64,000 nucleotides of DNA from Anatilimnocola floriformis (GTDB taxonomy: Bacteria > Planctomycetota > Planctomycetia > Pirellulales > Pirellulaceae), in assembly GCF_024256385.1 (NCBI RefSeq), contig NZ_JAMLFW010000001.1, positions 3,410,001 through 3,474,000 on the forward strand, in the 5' to 3' direction. Position 1 is the stretch's first letter; every line of letters begins with the position of its first letter. The notes under the pieces were generated by a model. The model was not told where the DNA came from. It did no database searches and saw nothing but the letters and a program-made list of their open reading frames with translations. The position numbers and the translations under genes were made by a program. Shown one piece after another: positions 25,570 to 36,011 of this stretch.

Positions 25570-26580
25570 TTACTCGGCCGCTTGCCGGCTAATCCGCTTT
25601 TCGAACTGGTAACGCCACTCCCACTGAACATCCTTGAGTAGAGCTGGATCACGCTTTACCTGATAAGCCAGACGCAGCCGATCGGCGGAAACCTCGACGA
25701 CAAAGAAACCCTTCTCAGTTTGCCCTGTGTTCACCACGTCGAGAAATTTCTCCTCACCCTCTGACTTCCATTTGCGCACGCCGGTCCCCGTGTGACCGTG
25801 TAGATAAGTGATCACGTTGTAGGGCTTCACGGCGCGGTAAAACTCAGACCAGTCTTCGACCACCCACCAATCCGTATCGAACCCGCAGTGCGCCATGATG
25901 ACTACCGGCCGGCCACTGTCGCCCACCGTTGCGGCCAAGTCTTCTTTGACGAAGGTCAACGCGTCCTGCGGATCGTGCCAGGGGAGCGAATAGCGCACCT
26001 TGGCATTTTGCTTGTCCGCGGGATAAAGATTGGCCTGAACGAAATGAACGTCATTCCAATCCCACGAGTAATGCAGGCCGTTCGGTGACACGCGGGAGAT
26101 TAGCTTATTTTCCAGACGCAGCTGATTCCGCCGTTTGATCTCCGTCTGCACGCTCACGCGCTGCTTAATGTACTTTTCCGGCGGACCATCGTGATTGCCC
26201 CAGCCTTCAAAGACGGGGAACTTCAGCGCCCCGTCAGTCCCGTCCAATCCGAAGTGGTCGGCGAAGTGCTTCCACTCGATGTCGGTCTGGCCATTCTTGT
26301 CACCGTCATCGATCAGATCTCCCAGCGCCAGCACGCCGCGCGGCTTGCCGATCAGTCCGCCCCCTAGTTTGTCTGGCCAAGCCTCGCCGGGAAGCGTATT
26401 CATTCGTTCGATCGTGATCAGGTTGCGATCGTTTCGCTCGACGCGCTCGATGGCTTCGTAATGAGAATCCGAAGTCACGAAAAACGTCAGGGGCTCTGTC
26501 GGCTGCGCTGCCCCAACAGCAGCGAACCAGATGAAGCAGAGCGATAAGAGCCTGCGCGAAAGAACTGGGAACTGGGTCAT
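25570..26580 (-). CDS. Secreted metallophosphoesterase
   Basis: 336 residues. A signal peptide is visible (LLSLCFIWFAAVGAAQP). The calcineurin-like motifs are in order: TSDSHY (DxH variant), LALGDLIDDGD (GDxxD), FEGWGNHDGP (GNHD), VVIMAHCGFD and YLHGHTGTG (GHxH-like). These bind a di-metal centre that hydrolyses phosphoesters; the substrate is unknown. The protein is probably periplasmic or in the paryphoplasm. It is a single gene, divergent from the small membrane protein gene. Confidence 0.88.
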   Translation of the reverse strand: MTQFPVLSRRLLSLCFIWFAAVGAAQPTEPLTFFVTSDSHYEAIERVERNDRNLITIERMNTLPGEAWPDKLGGGLIGKPRGVLALGDLIDDGDKNGQTDIEWKHFADHFGLDGTDGALKFPVFEGWGNHDGPPEKYIKQRVSVQTEIKRRNQLRLENKLISRVSPNGLHYSWDWNDVHFVQANLYPADKQNAKVRYSLPWHDPQDALTFVKEDLAATVGDSGRPVVIMAHCGFDTDWWVVEDWSEFYRAVKPYNVITYLHGHTGTGVRKWKSEGEEKFLDVVNTGQTEKGFFVVEVSADRLRLAYQVKRDPALLKDVQWEWRYQFEKRISRQAAE

Positions 26581-26818
26581 ATCCGAAGACTCTCGTGATG
26601 AGTTTCAAGTGACTACGAGGGGAAGGCTGGAGTGTGCGCCGAGCCCATCAGCGGCATTGTAAACAGAACGCAGATCCTAGTTCACGGCGACGGATTACTT
26701 TAAAAAGTCAGTGCTTCCGATTTAGGTGCGGCGAACCTATGTTCAAGTCGGAATGTGGCGCACAGCCAGACACTTTTCCAAAGACCTATTCACTGGCTCC
26801 CGAACAAGGGATCAAAAC

Positions 26819-27124
26819 ATGCCAAAAGTTTATTGGGGGTTGATTGCCGGCATTGTGTTTGGCGCGGTTTCGGTTGCGATGATGCTGCCAATGCCATTTC
26901 CCGACAAGACTGCCGCACTGCTGGGAGCTTTCCTCAACCGCTTCGGCATTGGGTTGGTAATTGGCTGCGTGAAACTCCCCTGGCCGGGCTGGGCAATCGG
27001 CCTCGCCTTCGGTCTGCTGCTGAGTCTGCCCGAGGCGATTATCACCAAGGCTTACGCGCCGATCTTGATTGTCGGGAGTATTGGCGGCCTGCTGATCGGC
27101 GGGCTGGTTCATGGGTGGCGGTAG
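26819..27124 (+). CDS. Small multi-pass membrane protein
   Basis: 101 residues from the ATG at 26819 (AAGGGA nine bases upstream; the longer frame to 26726 has no signal). Three or four hydrophobic, Gly-rich helices cover nearly the whole length: VYWGLIAGIVFGAVSVAMML, IGLVIGCVKLPWPGWAIGLA, and ILIVGSIGGLLIGGLVHGW. No family was recognised with confidence and no partner gene is adjacent. Confidence 0.75.
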   Translation: MPKVYWGLIAGIVFGAVSVAMMLPMPFPDKTAALLGAFLNRFGIGLVIGCVKLPWPGWAIGLAFGLLLSLPEAIITKAYAPILIVGSIGGLLIGGLVHGWR

Positions 27125-27161
27125 GTCATTTCTCCTCGCCGCGAGTTTGCGATGCGCAGCG

Positions 27162-27725
27162 TCACTTTCCCAGGTCCCTGAATCGTTCGTAGGACTGATT
27201 CAGTGGGTGCGTTTCCTTTCTCCCTTCAATCATCGTCGCGCTCCACTCGGCCAGACGCAAACCAAGTCGGCGACAGGCATTCAGTTCCCGATCTTCCTTC
27301 GGTTGTCCAGCGACAATGGCGCCGTAATGAGCCGAGAACTTGACGCCGGTATAATCGGTCAAGCCAAAGACGAGGAAGCCGTAATTGATCAGAATGGACA
27401 TCAGCGCCATACACGTCCACTCCTGACCGCCACCCCAAGCTCCAGCCGAACTGAACACGCAGCCAATCTTCCCATCGCGTTTTCCCCAATTCTCGATGGG
27501 TTGCTCATCCCACCACCGTTTCATCTGCCAGCTAACGCTGCCGTAGTTGGTGGGCGATCCCAGAGCGATCCCATCACACCATTCCAGGTCGCGGTGATCG
27601 GCCTCGGAAGTGTTCTTCAGACGAACCTCTGAGCAATCAACTTGCAGCGCGCCTTCCGCGACGAGTTCAGCCATCCGCCGGGTATTACCAGTGTTGGAGT
27701 GGTAGAGCACCAGGATCTTGGCCAT
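27162..27725 (-). CDS. Flavodoxin/WrbA-like NAD(P)H:quinone oxidoreductase
   Basis: 187 residues. The FMN phosphate loop LVLYHSNTGNTRRMAELVAEG is the flavodoxin signature. GIALGSPTNYGSVSWQMKRW and VFSSAGAWGGGQEW match the second and third FMN-contacting loops of WrbA-type proteins, which reduce quinones by two electrons. Length is normal for the family. It is a single gene. Confidence 0.85.
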   Translation of the reverse strand: MAKILVLYHSNTGNTRRMAELVAEGALQVDCSEVRLKNTSEADHRDLEWCDGIALGSPTNYGSVSWQMKRWWDEQPIENWGKRDGKIGCVFSSAGAWGGGQEWTCMALMSILINYGFLVFGLTDYTGVKFSAHYGAIVAGQPKEDRELNACRRLGLRLAEWSATMIEGRKETHPLNQSYERFRDLGK

Positions 27726-27974
27726 TGCAGTTTGTCCTGCCGAATCGGAAAGAAATTGGTCGAAGTGTATCGAGTCATGACGGAAGCTTGGGCAAGCTCC
27801 TGGGATTCTTCAACAGAATAGCAGTCGCTAAGTGGCCCCCACCATGTGCCTAGACCGGTGGATAACCAAAGTCCGATTATGCCGACAATTCGGCCTTGTT
27901 TGTTTGCTCGCGGGTGAATGCAATTCGGCAACGTCACGTTTGGTTCGAGGTCTGGCCTATGCTTTCGGAGTACG

Positions 27975-28568
27975 ATGAGTCGTCAGCGGCTCTCGGTAGT
28001 TTCCGGAGATCAAAGGGGCCAGCTTGTGATCAGTAATTCCATTCAAACAACCACACTTGGGCAAGGGAACTCAATCGGGGCGACGAATCCAGCAAAGCAC
28101 GCCACGGCAAGACTTTGGCAGTTGATCTACCTGAGCGTCAGCAAATACGACTTTCCAGAACCCGAGCTGCGGTCGCTACTCGCCAAAGCTAGACAAAATA
28201 ATCAGCGGCTCGACGTGACCGGGATGCTTTTGTATCGCGAGCGTTGCTTTATGCAGGTCCTGGAAGGCCAGTGCTCGGTTGTCGAATCGCTTTTTAAAAA
28301 GATTGGCCAGGATCCGCGTCACGAGGAAGTTTCGATACTAATGAGCGGACAAATTCCTGAACGGAGCTTTGGCGACTGGCGGATGGGTTTTGTCAATGTC
28401 CATCAGGCCCAGACGCTTCCCGGTTTTACCGACTTCTTCGGACCGGAGTTTTCGCTGAAGATGTTCGCTCACAATGGGACCTTCGCCAGGAACACACTGC
28501 TCACATTCCGCGACTACCGCTGGCGGCAGGACGGTGACGGTAGCCCGCTTGCAAAGCGTGGCTGTTAG
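27975..28568 (+). CDS. BLUF-domain blue-light photoreceptor
   Basis: 197 residues from the ATG at 27975 (GGAG four bases upstream); in-frame starts at 27918 and GTG 28026 are alternatives. The BLUF domain follows a ~40-residue N-terminus: LIYLSVSKYDF holds the photoactive Tyr, QRLDVTGMLLYRERCFMQVLE holds the flavin-binding Asn just before it and the switching Gln in MQVLE, and DWRMGFVN carries the conserved Trp. BLUF domains bind FAD and change hydrogen bonding in blue light. No output domain is fused, so it would act through protein contacts. Confidence 0.9.
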   Translation: MSRQRLSVVSGDQRGQLVISNSIQTTTLGQGNSIGATNPAKHATARLWQLIYLSVSKYDFPEPELRSLLAKARQNNQRLDVTGMLLYRERCFMQVLEGQCSVVESLFKKIGQDPRHEEVSILMSGQIPERSFGDWRMGFVNVHQAQTLPGFTDFFGPEFSLKMFAHNGTFARNTLLTFRDYRWRQDGDGSPLAKRGC

Positions 28569-28598
28569 CAGATTGTGGACATCAACTAACTCACCATC

Positions 28599-31196
28599 TC
28601 AGTTGCGCTTGAGATGAGCAGCGAGATACGCTGCCGTGCGGCTCCCTTTGGCCTGGGCAACGTCAGCTGGCGTACCTGTGGCGACGACCCGCCCACCTTC
28701 GTCGCCAGCGCCTGGTCCCATGTCGATCACCCAATCGCTGCTGGCGACAACGCGCATTTCATGCTCTACCACGATCACCGTATTGCCGGCATCGACCAAC
28801 CCCTGCAACTGCATGACTAGCTTGTCGATATCGGCTGCATGCAGACCCGTGGTGGGTTCGTCCAGGATGTAAAGGCTGTTGCCCCGACTCGCACGCTGCA
28901 GTTCGGTCGCCAGCTTGATCCGTTGGGCCTCTCCGCCGGACAACTCTGTCGCCGGCTGCCCCAGCCTCAAGTATCCCAGGCCAACTTGCAGCAATGTCTG
29001 CAACGCGCGGAGGAGCAGAGGGTCTTCCGCAAAAAACTCCGCTGCTGCCGCGACGGTCATCTGTAAGACATCGGCAATCGTTTGACCGCGCAGCTTGATC
29101 TCCAGCGTCTTGGCGTTGTATCGCGCGCCATGACAGGTTGGACAAGGAGCGTAAACGCTCGGCAGGAACAAAAGTTCCACGAACACGAAGCCTTCACCTT
29201 GACAGGTCTCGCAACGTCCCTTCGCCACATTGAACGAAAACCGGCCCGCATCGTAATGGCGGTTGCGAGCTGCTTTGGTGGCAGCAAACTGTTTGCGGAC
29301 CTGATCGAACAGTCCGGTATAGGTCGCCAGGTTGGAACGTGGCGTCCGGCCAATCGGCTTTTGATCAACCGTTACCAGGCGGGAGATCCGCTCCAGGCCC
29401 TCCGTGATTCGGCCTCCAATATCTTCGGCACGCAACTCCACCTCATCGTCTTGCTCCGCGCGGGCGACGTGATGCCCGAGATGTCGCGCCACTAGCTCCA
29501 CGAGAACCTGGCTCACCAGGCTGGACTTGCCCGAGCCGGAGACCCCGGTAACCGAGGTCAGAACGCCGAGTGGGATCTGAAGGTCGAGGTTGCGCACATT
29601 GTTGTGCGTGACTCCTTGCAGTCGAAGATGTCCCGCCGCGCTCCGCACCGCTCGCGGCTGCATCTGAGCCCGGCGAAAAAGATAGCGCGCGGTATGCGAC
29701 TCCGTGACCTTCGCCAAACCGGGCGGCGGACCGCTGTAGAGAATTCTTCCGCCGTGTTCCCCCGCCTCGGGTCCGACATCGACAATCCAATCCGCCCGCC
29801 CGATGACATCCAGGTCATGTTCGACGACAAACAGAGAATTGCCGGCCGTCTTCAAACCTTCTAGTGCGGTCAACAGCGCTTCCGTATCAGCTGGATGCAG
29901 TCCCGCCGACGGCTCGTCGAGCACATACACCACGCCGAACAGATTCGAGCGAACTTGCGTGGCGAGTCGCAGTCGCTGGAGTTCTCCGGGCGAGAGAGTG
30001 GGAGTGCTGCGATCAAGGGACAGATAACCGAGCCCCAGGTCCAGCATCACTGCTAACCGGCTTTGCAGATCGCGGGTAATGCGTTCGACAACCACCGCCT
30101 TCTCGGGATGCTCGGTCGCTAGTTGACGCCAACCGGAAGCGGTTCCCTCGCAATAGGGCTCAAGCATTTGCGCCAAACGCTTGAGCGGGAGTTGCGACAA
30201 CTCGGCAATATCCAGGCCGGCAAACTTAACCCCGAGTGATTCCGGCTGCAGGCGTTTACCGTGACAAGTTGGGCATTCGCTGCTGACCAGGTATTGCGCC
30301 ACTCGTTTTTTCATCGCCGCGCTTTCCGTGGTGGCAAACGTCTGCAGGACATAACGCCTTGCACTCGTGAAGGTCCCTTGATAACTGGGCTCCTCTTTGC
30401 GCTTGCGAGCCTGGCGAACCTCCTGCAAATTGAAGCCGGCGTACACCGGAACCGTCGGTTGCTCCTCGGTGAATAGCAACCAGTCGCGATCCTTGCGCGC
30501 GAGCTGTCGCCAAGGGACGTCGATGTCGAAGCCGAGCGTCGTGACGATGTCGCGCAGATTCTGGCCATGCCACGCCGGCGGCCAGGCCGCAATCGCTCGC
30601 TCTCGAATCGTCAAGCGATCATCCGGAACCATCGAAGCTTCGGTAGCGTCGTACACCCGGCCCAAGCCGTGACAGGTTTTGCAAGCCCCAGCGGGTGTGT
30701 TGGCCGAAAACGCTTCCGCATCGAGGTGTGGCTGATTTCGCGGATAGTCGCCCGCTCGCGAGTACAGCATACGGAGCAAATTCGAGAGGGTCGTGACACT
30801 CCCGACTGACGAACGCGTCGTGGGTGAACCTCTCTGCTGCTGAAGGGCCACAGCCGGGGGCAGGCCTTCGATTTCATCAAACTGCGGCACGCCCAGCTGA
30901 TGAAACAGTCTCCGTGCATAAGGCGCGACTGACTCTAAGTAGCGACGTTGCGCCTCCGCGTACAACGTGCCAAAAGCCAAGGAAGACTTTCCCGATCCCG
31001 AGATGCCGGTGAAGACGACGAGCTGATGGCGAGGTATATCGACATCAACGTTCTTTAGATTGTGCTCGCGAGCTCCACGAACTCGGACGAATCCAGTAGG
31101 TGAGGCCTGCGGTGGCTGCTCATGCTTTGAATGCTTCACGACAGTTCGGACTACTTCGCCCGCCTTTTGACCGCGTATCCGTATGGGATCGGCCAT
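28599..31196 (-). CDS. UvrA paralogue, class II (UvrA2-like)
   Basis: 865 residues, shorter than UvrA (~940). It contains two ABC ATPase modules: Walker A GISGSGKSS and GVSGSGKSS, signatures LSPGELQRL and LSGGEAQRI, and Walker B VYVLDEPSAGLHP and LYILDEPTTGLHA. Zinc modules CKTCHGLG/CPTCHGKR and CETCQGEG/CPTCHGAR are present. UvrA2 proteins lack part of the UvrB-binding region and are linked to drug or DNA-damage tolerance. Its start lies 46 bases inside the 3' end of the upstream OYE gene, so the two are probably one transcript. A decayed copy of its 3' end lies at 47.8-48.0 kb. Confidence 0.92.
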   Translation of the reverse strand: MADPIRIRGQKAGEVVRTVVKHSKHEQPPQASPTGFVRVRGAREHNLKNVDVDIPRHQLVVFTGISGSGKSSLAFGTLYAEAQRRYLESVAPYARRLFHQLGVPQFDEIEGLPPAVALQQQRGSPTTRSSVGSVTTLSNLLRMLYSRAGDYPRNQPHLDAEAFSANTPAGACKTCHGLGRVYDATEASMVPDDRLTIRERAIAAWPPAWHGQNLRDIVTTLGFDIDVPWRQLARKDRDWLLFTEEQPTVPVYAGFNLQEVRQARKRKEEPSYQGTFTSARRYVLQTFATTESAAMKKRVAQYLVSSECPTCHGKRLQPESLGVKFAGLDIAELSQLPLKRLAQMLEPYCEGTASGWRQLATEHPEKAVVVERITRDLQSRLAVMLDLGLGYLSLDRSTPTLSPGELQRLRLATQVRSNLFGVVYVLDEPSAGLHPADTEALLTALEGLKTAGNSLFVVEHDLDVIGRADWIVDVGPEAGEHGGRILYSGPPPGLAKVTESHTARYLFRRAQMQPRAVRSAAGHLRLQGVTHNNVRNLDLQIPLGVLTSVTGVSGSGKSSLVSQVLVELVARHLGHHVARAEQDDEVELRAEDIGGRITEGLERISRLVTVDQKPIGRTPRSNLATYTGLFDQVRKQFAATKAARNRHYDAGRFSFNVAKGRCETCQGEGFVFVELLFLPSVYAPCPTCHGARYNAKTLEIKLRGQTIADVLQMTVAAAAEFFAEDPLLLRALQTLLQVGLGYLRLGQPATELSGGEAQRIKLATELQRASRGNSLYILDEPTTGLHAADIDKLVMQLQGLVDAGNTVIVVEHEMRVVASSDWVIDMGPGAGDEGGRVVATGTPADVAQAKGSRTAAYLAAHLKRN

Positions 31197-32326
31197 GACG
31201 GCTCTTCCCCGAGTTCAGACTGAGCTTTCAGTGCCCAATACGGTTCCCGCAACAGTTCGCGGGCGATGAATACCAGATCGGCATCGCCACCCGTGATGAT
31301 TTCGTTGGCGTAAGCGGCCTCGGTAATCAGCCCCACGGCTCCCGTCATGATCCCGGCTTCGTCCCGAATCTGTCGGGCCAGCGGCACTTGGTAGCCCGCG
31401 CCGACTGGAATACGCGCCTTCGGACTCAGCGCGCCGCTGGATACATCGATCAAATCGATTCCTAAACCTTTGAGGCCCGCCGCCAACACCACAGACTGCG
31501 CCGCATCCCAGCCACCCTCTATCCAGTCAGTCGCCGAGATTCGCACGAGTACCGGCAGATCAGCAGGCACAAGCGCCCGAACTCGACCGGCCACACGAAG
31601 CGTTAGTCGCATGCGGTTCTCCAGACTGCCGCCGTAGTCATCGGTGCGGTGGTTGCTCAACGGAGATAGGAACTCGTGCAGCAAGTAACCGTGTGCGGCA
31701 TGCACTTCGATCACCTGGAAACCCGCGGCCAAAGCGCGTCGCGTTGCGTCCTCGAACGCACCCACAACGCCGCTAATGCCGGCTTCATCCAATTCAGACG
31801 GCGGTGGATCACCCTCATAGAACGGGATCGGGCTGGGTGCCACGGGGGTCCAGCCTCCGGCCGCAGGTTTCAATTGAGTTCCACCCAGCCACGGTGGTTC
31901 GCAACTCGCCTTTCGCCCCGCATGAGCCAATTGAATTCCTGCGATCGCGCCCTGCGACTGTACGAAGCGAGCTATGCGGGCGAGCGGCTCAACGTGCTGT
32001 TCGCTCCAGATGCCCATATCCTTGGGAGTGATGCGACCCTCAGCCGTAACGGCTGTCGCCTCCACCACGACGAGTCCGACCCCGCCCGCCGCTCGGCTGC
32101 CGAGGTGGACCAGGTGCCAATCGTTGGCTAACCCATCGTCAGCGCTGTACTGACACATCGGCGACATCACGATCCGATTCCGGAAGGACACGCCTCGGAT
32201 CGTCAGCGGACTGAGCAGATCGATGTCGGGCACCTCCCGATCATGGTCCACGCCCGATGGGCAACCGTGCGCCGTTCCCAAACGATTCGTGACGGGGAAG
32301 TCGCCCGGGTGATTTTCAGTAGCCAT
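31151..32326 (-). CDS. Old yellow enzyme family NADH:flavin oxidoreductase (YqjM-like)
   Basis: 391 residues. An FMN-binding TIM barrel of the OYE family is visible: LSPLTIRGVSFRNRIVMSPM with the YqjM-type Cys (MCQYS), HLVHLGSRAAGG, GIQLAHAGRKAS, FQVIEVHAAHGYLLHEFLSP with the substrate-binding His pair, and DDYGGSLENR. Such enzymes reduce activated C=C bonds using NAD(P)H. A 40-residue N-terminal tail is extra. The 3' end overlaps uvrA2 by 46 bases. Confidence 0.92.
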   Translation of the reverse strand: MATENHPGDFPVTNRLGTAHGCPSGVDHDREVPDIDLLSPLTIRGVSFRNRIVMSPMCQYSADDGLANDWHLVHLGSRAAGGVGLVVVEATAVTAEGRITPKDMGIWSEQHVEPLARIARFVQSQGAIAGIQLAHAGRKASCEPPWLGGTQLKPAAGGWTPVAPSPIPFYEGDPPPSELDEAGISGVVGAFEDATRRALAAGFQVIEVHAAHGYLLHEFLSPLSNHRTDDYGGSLENRMRLTLRVAGRVRALVPADLPVLVRISATDWIEGGWDAAQSVVLAAGLKGLGIDLIDVSSGALSPKARIPVGAGYQVPLARQIRDEAGIMTGAVGLITEAAYANEIITGGDADLVFIARELLREPYWALKAQSELGEEPSWPIPYGYAVKRRAK

Positions 32327-32432
32327 GTGTCATTCCCCAGAATGTGCGAGTCAATTCGCGATGATTAGGATCCGCCGCCGTGCGCGTCGATTGCCCCGGC
32401 ACGCATTGTTTTCTGTACGATTGCGGGGCTGC

Positions 32433-33092
32433 TCATTGCTTAGGTCCTTCGCCGAATCCGGGAATGTGGTGGGAGCCTACGATCAATCGTTCGGCAACCC
32501 GGGGAAGAGCGAAGAAGACATATAACATCAGGACGGGAATTAGACTTAGCCGTACGCTCCAAAATGCCACGAGCAGTGCCGAAAGATGCAAGAGCGGAGC
32601 CACAGCGTGCTCGATGCTGAGCGCCCTCAACAGTCGGGCGTCTAAGCAGTCCTCGATCAGGCCGCACCGGATGGCATAGTGCCAAACGGCATTGTAGCTC
32701 ACCGAGGTGAGCAGCAGCACTCCGTAGAACACCATTGCCGCCGTACGCTCTCCATCTTTGCCAATGTGTTCGGCCAAGAGCGCGGTGGAAAAGGGCTGCA
32801 AGGCAATTCCCATCAGAAACATCAGATTGAGGATTAGCATCATGTGGTTCGTTCGGCGAACGTAGTTGAACATGTCGTGGTGGGCCGCCCAGGAAATGCC
32901 GATGAAGAGAAACGAGACCGCAAACGCAAGGTACGACGGCCACTGTTGGACAAGTGCTTCGAGCAACGTCGTGCCGCTTAGAACATCGGCGCGAGGCGCT
33001 TTTAAGTCGACCGAAAGCAACGTCGCAGCAATTGCGATTACCGCATCGCTAAAATACTCCAGGCGTTCAGTTTCTCTTTGGGGATTGACCAT
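32433..33092 (-). CDS. TMEM175-type (DUF1211) potassium channel
   Basis: 219 residues, about six membrane helices. The first helix contains the family hallmark FSDAVIAIAATLL (FSD motif), which lines the pore of TMEM175 channels. SYLAFAVSFLFIGISWAAHHDMF is the typical second and third helix region with the conserved W and H. The C-terminal helices include LIPVLMLYVFFALP. It is a single gene, probably of the cytoplasmic membrane. Confidence 0.9.
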   Translation of the reverse strand: MVNPQRETERLEYFSDAVIAIAATLLSVDLKAPRADVLSGTTLLEALVQQWPSYLAFAVSFLFIGISWAAHHDMFNYVRRTNHMMLILNLMFLMGIALQPFSTALLAEHIGKDGERTAAMVFYGVLLLTSVSYNAVWHYAIRCGLIEDCLDARLLRALSIEHAVAPLLHLSALLVAFWSVRLSLIPVLMLYVFFALPRVAERLIVGSHHIPGFGEGPKQ

Positions 33093-33204
33093 TGCGGTAT
33101 CTCTCAGGCGTGCATTGCCGACCGAGCGATTTACTCCACGTCATTCTTTCTAGGGTTTATCTGCATCGGTGTTTCATTCCGTTGTTCGAGAATCGGACGG
33201 CGAA

Positions 33205-34038
33205 TCAAAGCATTTCAAGCGGCCGAGGCCCTGTCGGCGGCGGGAACAGGCGATCCAACTCGGCAAGCTGCGGCGCCGTCAGCGGATGGTCGAGCGCGCC
33301 GAGATTCTCCTTCAATCGCTCACGGCGGCTTGTCTTCGGAATGACGATGACATCGTCCTTGGCAAGCAGCCAGGCGAGTGCGGCCTGCGCCGGCGTCATA
33401 CCGTGCCGCGTCGCGAAATCGGCCAGTTTCGGGTTGTGGGAGAGTCTGGCCTGCTCGATGGGCGAATAGGCCATGACCGGAACGTGCTTTGCGCGGAGCC
33501 ACGGCAGCAAGTCCCATTCGATGCCGCGGCGCGCAAGATTGTAGAGCAGTTGGTCAGTCGCCACGGCCGGGCCTCCGGGAACCGACCATAGCTCCTGCAT
33601 GTCCGCAAGATCCAGGTTGCTGATGCCGTAATGCCGAATCTTGCCGGCCCTTTGCAGCGCCAGGAAGGCTTCCATCGTCTCGGCCAGAGGCGCTTCGCCA
33701 CGCCAATGTAGGAGATAAAGGTCGAGCCGGTCGATATTCAGTCGATACAGGCTACGCTCGCAGGCGGCGACGGCTGCCTGGCGGGACGCATTCTGCGGAT
33801 AGACCTTGCTCACCATGAAAACCTCATCACGTCTTCCGTTGATCGCCTCGGCAATGAGTTGCTCCGACTGACCCTCGCCATACATCTCGGCTGTGTCGAT
33901 GAGGGTGAGGCCCAGGTCAAGACCGAGCCGCAGGGTGGCAATCTCTTCTGCTCGAGTTGCCGAATGCTCCCCCAGGTGCCACGTGCCCTGGCCGAGAGCC
34001 GGCACACGCTCACCCGATGGCAGTAGAACTGTCTTCAT
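33205..34038 (-). CDS. Aldo/keto reductase
   Basis: 277 residues, the usual size. The catalytic tetrad is visible: Asp and Tyr in IDTAEMYGEG, Lys in MVSKVYP, and His in LYLLHWRG. NADPH contacts appear in the C-terminal VIVIPKTSRRERLKENL. It reduces aldehydes or ketones, with unknown substrate. It lies between the channel gene and the 3' end of hsdS on the same strand. Confidence 0.92.
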   Translation of the reverse strand: MKTVLLPSGERVPALGQGTWHLGEHSATRAEEIATLRLGLDLGLTLIDTAEMYGEGQSEQLIAEAINGRRDEVFMVSKVYPQNASRQAAVAACERSLYRLNIDRLDLYLLHWRGEAPLAETMEAFLALQRAGKIRHYGISNLDLADMQELWSVPGGPAVATDQLLYNLARRGIEWDLLPWLRAKHVPVMAYSPIEQARLSHNPKLADFATRHGMTPAQAALAWLLAKDDVIVIPKTSRRERLKENLGALDHPLTAPQLAELDRLFPPPTGPRPLEML

Positions 34039-34147
34039 GCGCTGGTCCCCAAAGGTTTCTGCGGAAGTTATCCCGGAAGCTTAGCCGCGAGGACATCGAC
34101 CTTCTCGATGGTGGGCGGCTGCGCAAACAGCTCGGAACCCTGCGCGT

Positions 34148-36011
34148 TCAAGGCAGCAGCAATCCATCAAGCAATAGATTATTCCATGCCGCGAACACGG
34201 TTGCCACAATTTCTGCCTGCTGCACGCTCATTGTTACCATCCATTGCAACAATCCCTCGACCGCTTCCAAATGGCTCCCTAATGCCGCACGAGTCTTTTC
34301 AATGTGACGATCGAACCCTGTCAGTTTGCTGACTTGATACTTGCCGCTGGACGTTCGCTTGAAATCAAAGAATTTGGCCATGCGGGCTCGATGCTCAACC
34401 TTCGTCAGGTGGTTGAAATCATTGGGGCCGGCGGCATCCTTCACGGGTGTGCGTCCCAGTTCGATCCCTAGCCGAGCCTCGATCATGTGGGCAATCTTCT
34501 CGGCCTTCACATGGGTGAACTCGCCGACCTTCCCGGCCACTTCATGAGATTTGCAGGACATCGCGAGAATGCCTGCGTGCAGATCGGTTGTGCTGATGCC
34601 CGCGATCTCGATTGGGAAAGTTGACAGCGGATTGGCTGCGACGACTACTCGCTCGTCCCGCATCAACTGCCCGTTGAACGCCTGATGCAGCAGCGACCTC
34701 TTCAACGCGTCGAGGGCGGCGAGCTTTTGCTCGTACACCACCCGTAGTCGTTCGACGCCCGATCGAGCGGCATCCAGTACTGACACGATCCGCTGTTGCT
34801 CCGCATTCGGTGGAAACGCCAATGGCAAGCTGCGAAGTTTAGAGCCCTTCATTCCGACTGCCGCTGCGCCGGTCGCGTTGAGTTTGACAAGGTTCTGGAA
34901 CGGTCGCGACAAAATGAAGTATAGAAAGAACTTGGTGTTCAGTGGACAAATCGGCTGAAGCGTGATCGTACGTTGAGCCAACGCGAACCGATCACTTCGA
35001 TCGTTTAACGCGGCGAAGCCCATCGTATGTCCTTCGGTTACAAAGAAGATGTCGCCGGGCATCGGATAGCCTCGGACCATCCATTTCTTGTAAGCCTCTT
35101 CAGACATGTACTCGACTGGCTCGTCGGACAGATAGCCACGCTTAATGTTTTTCGCTGTGATAAGTCGCTTGCCGCTAGTGGTCTTTTTCGGCGTCTTTCC
35201 GCGATAGTCGATGAGCCTAAAGATCTCGTCGATCGCGACGAGTTCCCATTTCTCGGGTACCATTGATCGCAAAGAATCCCGCCCTTTTGTCGGTTCGCTC
35301 TTGCGGTTTACTTTGTAGTCGATCGCTTTGATTTCCTGCTGCAGATTTCTGCAATCTTCCGCGGCGGCGTCGTGCGGCAGCGTTGACCGCATGTCCTTGG
35401 TGAGAAGGCCAAGAGCGGCTTGCTCGATGAGCTTTTCGAGAAACTCATCGGCGTTGCGGAGGTTTTTTTTCGGTGTTGGCCTTGGCGGTTGCAATGTCTA
35501 CGAACGCTTCGTCAAGGATGCCGACGATCCGCTGTTGTTCGGGGAGGGGAGGAATCGGAACAGGAAATTGCTTCAAGTCATCAAACTTGAGGTTGTTAAT
35601 GTTCGCTCCGTCCGAGAGCCCATCAATAAATTCTTTATACTCCCCTGAAGTCATCAGGTGGAATAGATAGCGAGGTAAGATTGACGCTCTCGGCGTGATC
35701 ATTCCCATGAAGCCGCCGAACGCGTAACCGTAGTCCTGGTCGATGTACGCAATCTTTCCGAGATGACTCTTGCTGCCGCTCGCCGTGCAAACTATGAGCG
35801 AGCCAAGTTTTACTTTCTTGGCAGCCGGGACGTCGACCGTGTCGCTGATGTAACGCAGCTCAGCGAAGGTGAGCAAGTTAGTGTTTAAGTCAACGTTCGT
35901 CGCTCGTAGCACAACGTTGCCCGACAGGTTGACCTCATCGCCTTTCGCGTACGTCAAACCGCGCTGAAACTCGCAGACGTCACCGAGCGTTATGATTGGC
36001 CACGTGTTCAC
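34148..36011 (-). pseudogene. hsdS: Type I restriction-modification specificity subunit HsdS, frameshifted in an A8 tract
   Basis: The frame starts at a GTG (36011) overlapping the hsdM stop as GTGA. The first target-recognition domain (ITLGDVCEFQRGLTYAKG to PIPPLPEQQRIVGILDEAF) is followed by ATAKANTEKK and a premature end. The second frame continues NLRNADEFLEKLIEQAALG, the second recognition domain (KWELVAIDEIFRLIDYRGK to FPPNAEQQRIVSVLDAA) and a C-terminal extension. The break lies at T8 in the plus strand (35463-35470): seven bases would restore one ~620-residue protein, eight are present. Slippage in vivo or a homopolymer sequencing error both fit. Confidence 0.9.
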